A stretch of DNA of 7,998 nt from assembly GCA_035340095.1 (NCBI GenBank), contig DAORGN010000217.1, positions 1 to 7,998 of the forward strand, written 5' to 3'. Positions 1 to 5,650 of the stretch are shown here, piece by piece. The position numbers and the translations under genes were made by a program. Under the pieces are notes generated by a model, which saw only the letters and a program-made list of their open reading frames with translations, searched no databases and was not told where the DNA came from. The DNA is from JAEUKA01 sp035340095. GTDB taxonomy: Bacteria > Myxococcota_A > Polyangia > Palsa-1104 > JAEUJZ01. Numbering within the stretch: position 1 is the stretch's first letter; each line of letters starts with the position of its first letter.

Positions 1-1718
1 ACGGCCAGCACCGCCACATGGGGCTGCTCTGACACCGGGCAAGCCAGCAGAAGCCCTCCCAGCGTCAGCAGTGACCAGCGCGGTCCATACAGCTTCCACA
101 CCGCCATCCCAGCCAGAAGCGACAGGAACAGCCCCATCAAGTGATAGCGCCGCAGCCAGGTGTCGGGGATGTCGTCCGCACCGCTTGCGTAAAAGAGCTG
201 CCAACCCGGCGGCAAGTGCAACGTGCTGTGGACCTCGTGGAATTCGGCATTCCATGAAACCGCGGAAAACTCGGAACCAAACGGCATCCGGCTGTCGGCA
301 CTTATCGACAGGGCACCTTGCCGCAGCTCGACGCCGGCCCGGCCACTCTCTTTGCCAATCGTCACCAGCTGGTCTTTGCCTTCGACGGACACGCGGCCAA
401 GCTCGGTCCCCTCGCCGACTTCCAGACGCCAGGCGCGGCGCAGCTTGCCGGTCAAACGGTCCGCGATGGTGTAGCCGCGGCCATCGAAGTCGAGGAAAAT
501 CTGCCGGTCCAGCCGCAGCTCGTCTTGCAGGGGTTGGCTGTCGCCGAGCCGCTGCACCGACAGACGCATCGTCGCCCCTTGCTTCATCGCATAGCACGGC
601 AGCTTTTTCCATTCAGCCGGCAAGGTCGTCTGCTGCGGGTCAAGCGCTTCGACCCCTTCAATGCTCAGCAGCCGCAACGACGGCTGGGCTTCAAACACCC
701 ACGCTTCATCGGCAGGCCAGCGGGCCGGCGGCTGTGGTCGCTGGATCTCGATGGCCGGGCCCTGATGGCGCGCCGTCACCGAAACCACATGCGTGCCGGG
801 CCGCACCTGGATGCGCAGCGTCCCCGTCGATTCGAGCCGCGCCGGCAGCGGGCCACTTATCGACATCGGCACAAACTTGTCGGGAAGTGCTCGCTCGAAT
901 GACACCTCGCGACGCTTGCCGGACACACGCAGCTCGATGCGGGTCGTAAGCTCAAGCGGCACGCCATCGGTCAGCTTGCGATGGACGGTGACATCCAGCG
1001 AGTCTTCCTCTTCTTCGCCGGCGTCTTCTTTTTGCAGAAACACCCGCCCGTCGTCGTCGCGGTTCGGATGCAGGATCTGCGAACCACGCAGAAGCAGCGT
1101 TAGAATGCCCACGTCTTTGGGCGCTTCCAGCGATTCGGGCAGCTCGTCCCACTGAAAGTTCCCCAGGATCATGTGCGATCCGGGCCCCACGTAGATAACC
1201 GGCTGGGCGTCTTCATCAGCGCTGCCGTCTTGCGACAGCACAATCGCCGGCTGACCATCGACGCGCACATCTTGCGGCCAGTGCTTGCCGCTACCGGGCA
1301 GCGATACCGCCATCCGCCGATAGGTGCGCACAACCTGGACAAATCCGCCCCCTTTGTCGCGCAGTTCCAGGCGCAGACGCGACGGCCACGCACAGACCGG
1401 TTCGCTGCCGTCATCGTCCGCCGAAAGCCGCGGGCACAGTGCCTGTTCATTGTCGTGGAGAACCCAAGGAATCCACGGTCGCAGGTGTTCGGGCACCGCT
1501 GGCGGGGTACGCCCCGCCCACAGCTCGGCCAGCAGTGCGGCTGCCGCCGGATCACCGCCCCCCGAAAGCTCGCCCCCTTGGGGTCCCCGAGCCCCCCCAA
1601 CAGCCACTCGAGCTGCGGCACTGGGGATGCCGATTGCGCCCCCGCCGACAAAGCCCGGCAGATTCAGAAACCATGCGGCGAAAAGCGCCACAGCCACCAG
1701 CAAATACGATCTGCGCAT
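1..1718 (-). CDS. Large signal-bearing membrane protein of unknown function (3' end outside window)
   Basis: An uninterrupted frame of 572 codons runs from ATG at 1718 off the left edge, so only the N-terminal part is visible. Residues 1-25 form a signal peptide or membrane anchor (MRRSYLLVAVALFAAWF start), followed by a Gly/Ala-rich linker to about residue 60. Residues 70-500 look soluble and beta-rich, with the segments RPWIPWVLHDNEQALCP (80-96), HWPQDVRVDGQPAIV (146-160) and FQWDELPESL (188-197) and an acidic patch (EDAGEEEED, 231-239). After LPPGWQLFYASGADDIPDTW (502-521) come hydrophobic segments at about 527-541 and 546-562, so the missing C-terminus is probably membrane-embedded. The style resembles large conserved proteobacterial proteins of unknown role; I cannot name a family or function. 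The start is uncertain: an in-frame ATG lies at 1739, but the one at 1718 has a G-rich run just upstream and begins directly with the signal sequence. The gene diverges from the kinase operon. Confidence 0.8.
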   Translation of the reverse strand, partial: MRRSYLLVAVALFAAWFLNLPGFVGGGAIGIPSAAARVAVGGARGPQGGELSGGGDPAAAALLAELWAGRTPPAVPEHLRPWIPWVLHDNEQALCPRLSADDDGSEPVCAWPSRLRLELRDKGGGFVQVVRTYRRMAVSLPGSGKHWPQDVRVDGQPAIVLSQDGSADEDAQPVIYVGPGSHMILGNFQWDELPESLEAPKDVGILTLLLRGSQILHPNRDDDGRVFLQKEDAGEEEEDSLDVTVHRKLTDGVPLELTTRIELRVSGKRREVSFERALPDKFVPMSISGPLPARLESTGTLRIQVRPGTHVVSVTARHQGPAIEIQRPQPPARWPADEAWVFEAQPSLRLLSIEGVEALDPQQTTLPAEWKKLPCYAMKQGATMRLSVQRLGDSQPLQDELRLDRQIFLDFDGRGYTIADRLTGKLRRAWRLEVGEGTELGRVSVEGKDQLVTIGKESGRAGVELRQGALSISADSRMPFGSEFSAVSWNAEFHEVHSTLHLPPGWQLFYASGADDIPDTWLRRYHLMGLFLSLLAGMAVWKLYGPRWSLLTLGGLLLACPVSEQPHVAVLA

Positions 1719-1752
1719 GTTCCCCCCAACGCGCGTCATTGCAAATCAGTCC

Positions 1753-1758
1753 ATCATA
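1753..1758 (-). promoter_or_regulatory. Candidate -10 element for the minus-strand membrane protein gene
   Basis: Read on the minus strand this is TATGAT, five of six matches to the sigma-70 TATAAT consensus. It would place the transcript start near 1746, about 28 bases before the ATG at 1718. No good -35 hexamer lies 15-18 bases upstream, so this is a weak call. Confidence 0.25.
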
Positions 1759-1925
1759 TCGCGGAACTGCCGAAACAGGTGGGGTGGTCATACAGCCTGA
1801 TGTGAGCCGGGCATTCGGGCTTGGCCCAGCGGCCAGCCGGCGTGTATTCTCAAAGGTTGAGCTTGCGGCGCAATAGGCTCTTAGGAACCCAGCTTACGTC
1901 TGTTGCGTCCATCCACAGAAGCATC

Positions 1926-1935
1926 GAAGGACAGG
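1926..1935 (+). promoter_or_regulatory. Ribosome binding site deciding the kinase start at 1941
   Basis: GAAGGACAGG contains a GAAGGA Shine-Dalgarno core ending 9 bases before the ATG at 1941. The upstream in-frame TTG at 1821 and the downstream in-frame ATG at 1980 have no comparable site, which favours 1941. Confidence 0.6.
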
Positions 1936-1940
1936 CACCC

Positions 1941-3479
1941 ATGTCCGCTCCAGCGAGCACGGCGAAGACGGCAGACACGATGATAGGCCGCAAGATCGGC
2001 CACTACGCGATCACGCGGCGGATCGGCCAAGGCGGCATGGGAGTCGTCTACGAGGCAGTCCACGACAAGATCAAGCAGCGCGTCGCCATCAAGGTGCTGC
2101 ACAAGGAAATGTCGCAGGACGAAAAGGTGGTGCAGCGCTTCTTCAACGAGGCCAACGCCATCAGCATGGCGCAGCACTCGAGCATCGTGAAGATCATGGA
2201 CTATGGGCAGCTCGACGATGGGACTGCCTACATCATGATGGAGTTCCTCGATGGCGAGCCACTGCTGTCTCGCATCGAGCGCGCCCAAGAACACGGCACC
2301 GGGCTTGGGCTGCACATGGTTGTCGAACTAGGACGACAAACAGCGACGGCGCTCGGTCTGATCCACGAAAAGAACATTGTCCACCGTGACCTCAAACCGG
2401 AAAACATTTTCATTGTGCCGGACACGGTGGCGCCGCTCGGGGAACGGGTGAAGCTGCTCGATTTCGGGATTGCCAAGTTCCTGGATGGACCCGTGCGCAA
2501 AACGACGGTGGGAATGATCCTCGGGACGCCGCTCTATATGTCACCCGAGCAGTGCGAAGGGCGCGAGGATCTAAGCCCCAAAGTCGACGTCTACGCACTT
2601 GGCGCCATGCTGTTCGAGATGGTCACCGGGCGGCTGCCGTTCCAGGCCGACACCGCCGCCGCCCTGATGCGACAGCACATGTTCAAGGCAGCACCGCGGC
2701 TGCGCGACTATGCACAGACGGCACCAGCTGAACTAGATGATCTGATCGCCGAAATGCTCCGCAAAGAGCCCGCCGATCGCCCAGTGATGACCGATATTGC
2801 GCGACGGCTTGAAGCGCTGATTCCTCACGTAACCGGCAAAAACACGCCGCTCGTCGAAGGCGTCCAGATGCCCAAGGTGGCACGCAAGACCGGCATAAGC
2901 GAAGCCGATCCACTGGCCGCGACCGTGGGAGACAGCAGCCGCCACAGTGGGCCTTCGTCCAGACCTCTCGGCAGCAGCGGATCACAGTCCGGCCTTTCAC
3001 AGTCCCAGACGGGCTCGATAGGCAGCGAGCCAAAGAGCAAGCTAAGCGTGCCCATCCTGCTCGGGGCGATAGGCGTCCTGCTCGTGGGTTTGCTGCTGGC
3101 GATCTTTGCGCTGCCGCCGAAAAACCCGGCCCCCCCCCAGTCCGCCGCGAAGATTCAAACGCCCCCGGTCCCCCCGGAACCGCCGCAAAAAAACCCGCAA
3201 GCTGCCACGTCCCCGTCAGAAACCAGCGCAAAGACGACGGTGAGCAGCGCGGACCCAAAGAACAAAGCCGCAGCCGAACCAGTCGCCGACACTGCGCCCG
3301 CAGACAGTGCCGCAAAGCAGATCAAGAAAAAGCCGGTCAAGGTCGGCAGACCCGTCAAGCCACCGGGCACAGAGTCCGCAGCAGCGGCCCCCCCGCCTCC
3401 TGTCGTCGAAAAAACGGCCAAACCGACCGGCAAAACGGAGAAGACTGGCGGGGACATCGGTGTGTGGCGAGATCCGTAG
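1941..3479 (+). CDS. Membrane-anchored Hanks-type serine/threonine protein kinase (PknB-like)
   Basis: The 512-residue protein transfers phosphate from ATP to Ser/Thr of partner proteins. The kinase domain spans about residues 22-295 and keeps the key motifs: glycine loop GQGGMG (29-34), VAIK with Lys51, HRDLKPEN (148-155) with catalytic Asp150, DFG (174-176), and an activation segment with GTPLYMSPE (195-203). It should therefore be active. A Ser/Gly/Gln-rich juxtamembrane linker (about 331-366) leads to one membrane span (about 369-391). A periplasmic tail of about 120 residues follows, rich in Pro, Lys, Ala and Thr, with no PASTA, WD or TPR sensor domain, and ending in GDIGVWRDP. The kinase domain would be cytoplasmic and the tail periplasmic. 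It is first in a three-gene operon; the TPR protein starts 22 bases after its stop. Substrate and signal are unknown. The tail is encoded by homopolymer-rich DNA, so its exact frame depends on accurate sequence. Confidence 0.93.
   Translation: MSAPASTAKTADTMIGRKIGHYAITRRIGQGGMGVVYEAVHDKIKQRVAIKVLHKEMSQDEKVVQRFFNEANAISMAQHSSIVKIMDYGQLDDGTAYIMMEFLDGEPLLSRIERAQEHGTGLGLHMVVELGRQTATALGLIHEKNIVHRDLKPENIFIVPDTVAPLGERVKLLDFGIAKFLDGPVRKTTVGMILGTPLYMSPEQCEGREDLSPKVDVYALGAMLFEMVTGRLPFQADTAAALMRQHMFKAAPRLRDYAQTAPAELDDLIAEMLRKEPADRPVMTDIARRLEALIPHVTGKNTPLVEGVQMPKVARKTGISEADPLAATVGDSSRHSGPSSRPLGSSGSQSGLSQSQTGSIGSEPKSKLSVPILLGAIGVLLVGLLLAIFALPPKNPAPPQSAAKIQTPPVPPEPPQKNPQAATSPSETSAKTTVSSADPKNKAAAEPVADTAPADSAAKQIKKKPVKVGRPVKPPGTESAAAAPPPPVVEKTAKPTGKTEKTGGDIGVWRDP
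3130..3138 (+). repeat. Nine-cytosine homopolymer in the kinase tail coding region
   Basis: A run of nine C lies just after the codons for the membrane span. Further runs in the same tail are seven A at 3187-3193, seven C at 3388-3394 and six A at 3409-3414. Such tracts are prone to replication slippage and to sequencing indels. The frame is intact as given through to the stop at 3477-3479. Confidence 0.85.
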
Positions 3480-3501
3480 TTGCTCTGCGCAGGATATTCC
3501 G

Positions 3502-4143
3502 ATGAAGACGCAAAGACTCCACTTGGCTTGCCTGTTTCTAGTCGCTGCCGCGATCTTCCTTTCGGCCCGCGTCCACGCCGCACCGCCATCATCCGGCGGC
3601 AGCCTCACCGCGGAACAGCACATCGAGGAAGCACAAAAGCTGTTCAAAGAGCAGCAGTTTTCCGAAGCGGGAGAGCATCTGCTGGCCGCACACGAAACCA
3701 AGCCGCAGCCCGTGCTGCTGTTTAACGCCGGACAGGCCTACCGCAAAGCGCTCCGGCCCATTGAAGCGCGGAATGCCTACCAGAAGCTGATCGACGACTA
3801 TCCGTCCCATCCCCTGGTGCCAGAGTCCAAAGGCTACGTGCAGACGCTGGACGCGCTGATTGCCGAGGTCAAAGAGAAGCAGCAGATCGAGCTTGCGCTC
3901 ACCGAGCAGAAGAGCAAAACCGAAAAGGAACTGGCTGAAGAGCGCGCCCGACGCGAAGAAGTCCAAAAGGAGCTGAGCAAGTACAAGAAGCCGTTCTACA
4001 AAAAAGCCTGGTTTTGGCTGCTCGTCTCGGGTGTGGTGGTCGGCGGTGGCGTCGTCGCCCTGGCGGTCTGGGATCAGTACCGGCAGTCGCAGACCAAGGG
4101 AGGGACCCAGCACCTCCCCTTCTCCCTCACTGTGAACTACTAG
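3502..4143 (+). CDS. Periplasmic TPR/coiled-coil protein with C-terminal membrane anchor
   Basis: This 213-residue protein has a Sec signal peptide (residues 1-26, cleavage likely after VHA). Two TPR-like helical repeats follow at about 37-110, including AGEHLLAAHETKPQPVLLFN and an AGQAYRKAL..A..AYQKLIDDYP unit. A charged coiled coil runs from about 117 to 162 (EKELAEERARREEVQKEL), then a basic-aromatic stop (KKPFYKKAWFW) and a membrane span at about 169-190. A short polar tail of about 23 residues ends the protein. Myxobacterial genomes contain many small TPR proteins of this plan. TPR repeats bind peptide segments, so the co-encoded kinase tail or the downstream lipoprotein are plausible partners; this is inference. 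The start at 3502 is chosen because AGGA at 3491-3494 sits 7 bases upstream and it begins the signal peptide. The same frame is open further upstream, but that part overlaps the kinase and is arginine-rich shadow. Confidence 0.85.
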   Translation: MKTQRLHLACLFLVAAAIFLSARVHAAPPSSGGSLTAEQHIEEAQKLFKEQQFSEAGEHLLAAHETKPQPVLLFNAGQAYRKALRPIEARNAYQKLIDDYPSHPLVPESKGYVQTLDALIAEVKEKQQIELALTEQKSKTEKELAEERARREEVQKELSKYKKPFYKKAWFWLLVSGVVVGGGVVALAVWDQYRQSQTKGGTQHLPFSLTVNY

Positions 4144-4146
4144 AAC

Positions 4147-4152
4147 AAGGAG
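4147..4152 (+). promoter_or_regulatory. Ribosome binding site deciding the lipoprotein start at 4161
   Basis: AAGGAG, 8 bases before the ATG at 4161, lies in the 17-base gap after the TPR gene stop. It rules out the longer in-frame start at 4014, which lies inside the TPR gene. Confidence 0.7.
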
Positions 4153-4160
4153 CCACCGAG

Positions 4161-5081
4161 ATGGGAACGCGCACAATCCGCCAGGCCATGCTCCTTTTGC
4201 CGCTGCTTTCGACGAGCTGCTGGGACAGACCACAGTTTGTGCTGGTGCTAGACGGGCTCGATGCCAGCTACAAAAAGCTCTACGTAAGCGCGACGCTCAC
4301 CACTCCAGGCAGCGACGGAAGTAGCGGGGGAGGCCCAGGCAACGCCAGCACGCAAACGGTATTTGACCTAAACGGCACGAGCGGCAGCTTCGACTTCGGT
4401 CTCACGCTTGATGTCCCAAGCAACGCAAATGAACAAGGCCGCGTCGGTGTGGCCGAGCTGATGTTTGCCGATGACAAATGCATCAAGCGGATCGTCACCG
4501 TCCCGTTAAGTGGCACAAAAAACGGAGCCCTGACCAAATACACCGTGAACCTCAAGCCAGCAGCCGGCGAGGCCCCCCAGTTTGAAGAGGTTCCGATCAT
4601 GCCCGTTGGCAGCAACGGCAGCGCCAAGAGCTGCTATCCCATCCAGCGGCCCGTCATCACCGCAGTCACCCGCGAGCTGAACGGCACCTGGGGTTCAGCG
4701 GTCAGTCGGCTCAAGATCCATGGCTGGGGTTTTGTAAAAGGAACCACCGTCAGCGCCCGCGTCGCCAGCGGCAGACCCGACACCGTCATGTGCGGCACAC
4801 TCGGGGTCCAGTGCAGCGCTTGGGATGACACCGACATGTCGAAGAGCATTTCCGAAGCGACAACGACGCATATCACCGTCGATCTGAAGGACTTCACGCC
4901 CAAGCTGGCACCAGCCATTCTGACCCTTGGCAAGCTCCTGCCGCCCCAAGTGTCCAAGCTTGGCTTTCTGACCGATGCACGCCCAGCCAATATGGCGACC
5001 GCCCTGTTCCCATTTTCGGTCGCGGTGACTGCGACCGCCGACGGTCAGACCAAGAGCGACACCTACGCCGAGTTCCCGTAG
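4161..5081 (+). CDS. Putative lipoprotein with IPT/TIG-like C-terminal domain
   Basis: The 306-residue product begins with a short basic N-region (Arg4, Arg7), a hydrophobic core (residues 9-16) and LLSTSC with Cys20 as the probable lipidated residue. The lipobox is non-canonical, with Ser rather than Leu at -3, so lipidation is likely but not certain. Residues about 25-132 form a beta-rich domain with a Gly/Ser-rich loop (50-62), which resembles domains common in myxobacterial lipoproteins. Residues about 163-290 look like an IPT/TIG immunoglobulin-like fold: RPVITAVT at the start, then RLKIHGWGFVKGTTVSARV, then TTHITVDL. Cys107, Cys158, Cys211 and Cys218 could form disulfides. It is last in the kinase operon and probably acts at the envelope. 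No enzymatic motif is visible, so an adhesion, scaffold or ligand-binding role is the most one can infer. Confidence 0.8.
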   Translation: MGTRTIRQAMLLLPLLSTSCWDRPQFVLVLDGLDASYKKLYVSATLTTPGSDGSSGGGPGNASTQTVFDLNGTSGSFDFGLTLDVPSNANEQGRVGVAELMFADDKCIKRIVTVPLSGTKNGALTKYTVNLKPAAGEAPQFEEVPIMPVGSNGSAKSCYPIQRPVITAVTRELNGTWGSAVSRLKIHGWGFVKGTTVSARVASGRPDTVMCGTLGVQCSAWDDTDMSKSISEATTTHITVDLKDFTPKLAPAILTLGKLLPPQVSKLGFLTDARPANMATALFPFSVAVTATADGQTKSDTYAEFP

Positions 5082-5099
5082 CCACGGCCCCATCACGCC

Positions 5100-5528
5100 T
5101 CACGGCTTGACCAGGCAAGCGCCCTGCGTGGTGTCGCAGCTCACCGTGCCCATCGGCGGCATCGGACAGTCAGCCGTCGTCGCGCAGGTCGGGGAACAGC
5201 CCTTGCTCGTGCCCGTCAAAAGCTGGGCACACTTGCAGCCTTTGGAACCCATCGGACAGGCTGTCTTGCAGTCGGTGTCGCTTGTGCAGCTCGCCGGTCC
5301 CAGCATGCCATCTGCAGCCGCCATCATCCCATCAGGCGGCGGCATCCCATCCGGTGGTGGCGGCGGTGCCAGATCCGCTTTGCAGGCTGTCGGCCCAGTT
5401 GCCGTGCACGCCAGCGCAAGGTCCGGCTGCTCGATGGACGAAACCGAACAGCTCGTCGCCCCCGCGATCAGCAACACCAGCCCAAGTCCCAGTCCAACAT
5501 ACAGAAGATCCATCGCGCCTCGCTTCAT
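5100..5528 (-). CDS. Small Cys-rich putative lipoprotein
   Basis: The 142-residue product has a signal peptide ending LLIAGATSC, with Cys27 as the probable lipidated residue (Ala at -3, Ser at -1) and Ser at +2, compatible with outer membrane sorting. A linker with PPPDGM-type repeats (about 55-75) precedes a C-terminal domain with ten cysteines in residues 81-138. Two related units are visible: CTSDTDC (81-87) and CATTADC (115-121), each soon followed by a CPM or CP element. The even number of cysteines in this domain suggests disulfide bonding outside the cytoplasm. The start at 5528 is set by GGGAGG 8 bases upstream; an in-frame ATG at 5513 is less favoured. The gene converges on the kinase operon, 18 bases from its stop, and diverges from the molybdenum enzyme genes. 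I do not recognise a named family. Confidence 0.8.
   Translation of the reverse strand: MKRGAMDLLYVGLGLGLVLLIAGATSCSVSSIEQPDLALACTATGPTACKADLAPPPPPDGMPPPDGMMAAADGMLGPASCTSDTDCKTACPMGSKGCKCAQLLTGTSKGCSPTCATTADCPMPPMGTVSCDTTQGACLVKP
5304..5360 (-). repeat. Three-unit PPPDGM-like tandem repeat in the Cys-rich lipoprotein linker
   Basis: Two adjacent six-codon units encode PPPDGM twice (residues 57-68). A diverged seven-residue unit, MAAADGM (69-75), follows. The two PPPDGM units are near-identical in DNA. The repeat forms a flexible spacer between the lipid anchor and the Cys-rich domain, and its copy number may vary between strains. Confidence 0.6.
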
Positions 5529-5536
5529 GTGTCGTG

Positions 5537-5542
5537 CCTCCC
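5537..5542 (-). promoter_or_regulatory. Ribosome binding site for the Cys-rich lipoprotein
   Basis: On the minus strand this is GGGAGG, 8 bases before the ATG at 5528. It supports 5528 over the internal ATG at 5513. Confidence 0.65.
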
Positions 5543-5567
5543 AATCACTCAGACCCGCGGCCCGCTA

Positions 5568-5581
5568 CGCTTGGGCAAGCG
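5568..5581. promoter_or_regulatory. Inverted repeat, candidate operator between divergent genes
   Basis: CGCTTGGGCAAGCG has perfect 6-bp arms (CGCTTG and CAAGCG) around a GG centre. It lies between the divergent Cys-rich lipoprotein and molybdenum enzyme genes, about 40 bases from the former start and 70 from the latter. The symmetry suits a dimeric regulator. It is not followed by a T run on either side at terminator spacing, so a terminator is unlikely. Confidence 0.3.
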
Positions 5582-5637
5582 GCAAAACCCCGGCGCAAAC
5601 AATCGTCTTGGCGTTTCCTTCCGGACTCGCTTTTTTG

Positions 5638-5643
5638 TATTGT
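5638..5643 (+). promoter_or_regulatory. Candidate -10 element giving a leaderless transcript for the 2Fe-2S subunit gene
   Basis: TATTGT matches four of six positions of the -10 consensus, including the key TA...T. It ends 7 bases before the ATG at 5651, so transcription would start at or next to the A of the start codon. No purine-rich ribosome binding site exists in the 40 bases upstream, which are pyrimidine-rich. No clear -35 box is visible. Confidence 0.3.
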
Positions 5644-5650
5644 CGCCTCT

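Larger units (their letters stand above)
1719..1940. promoter_or_regulatory. Divergent intergenic region between the unknown membrane protein and the kinase operon
   Basis: These 222 bases separate two divergent genes and should hold promoters for both. On the minus side a TATGAT hexamer is visible. On the plus side TTGAGC at 1857-1862 could be a -35 box, but no convincing -10 follows at normal spacing. An in-frame TTG at 1821 would extend the kinase into this region, but the added 40 residues have no domain character and that start has no ribosome binding site. I see no hairpin or RNA gene here. Confidence 0.5.

Noticed and set aside
71..949. Plus-strand open frame of 292 codons, and overlapping plus-strand frames up to about 1876
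   Set aside because: The translations are Arg/Ser/Pro/Ala-rich with no domain signature, and they lie opposite the coherent minus-strand membrane protein frame; they are GC-rich shadows.
1821..1940. TTG-started 40-residue N-terminal extension of the kinase
   Set aside because: There is no ribosome binding site at 1821 and the extension has no domain character; GAAGGA upstream of 1941 fits the later start.
3307..3501. Upstream extension of the TPR protein overlapping the kinase 3' end
   Set aside because: The extension is Arg/Ser/Pro-rich, would bury the signal peptide, and lacks a ribosome binding site; the start at 3502 has AGGA 7 bases upstream.
2683..3701. Long minus-strand frames opposite the kinase and TPR genes
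   Set aside because: The kinase motifs and the signal peptide/TPR features on the plus strand are clear; the antisense products are Arg/Ser/Gly-rich with no recognisable features.
3589..4233. Minus-strand frame of 214 codons opposite the TPR gene
   Set aside because: Its Leu-rich product mirrors the Glu/Lys/Gln-rich coiled coil on the plus strand; it is a shadow.
5104..5120. Short hairpin (GCTTG/CAAGC arms) near the convergent gene ends as a terminator
   Set aside because: The stem is only 5 bp, lies inside the last codons of the lipoprotein gene, and no T run follows on either strand.
5608..5623. TTGGCG as part of a sigma-54 or -35 promoter for the 2Fe-2S subunit gene
   Set aside because: No GC-type -12 element lies at the required spacing, and the distance to the -10-like TATTGT is 24 bases, too long for sigma-70.
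5282..5650. Upstream in-frame extension of the 2Fe-2S subunit by 123 codons
   Set aside because: It runs antisense through the Cys-rich lipoprotein, and the product is low-complexity; the Tat signal expects a start near 5651.
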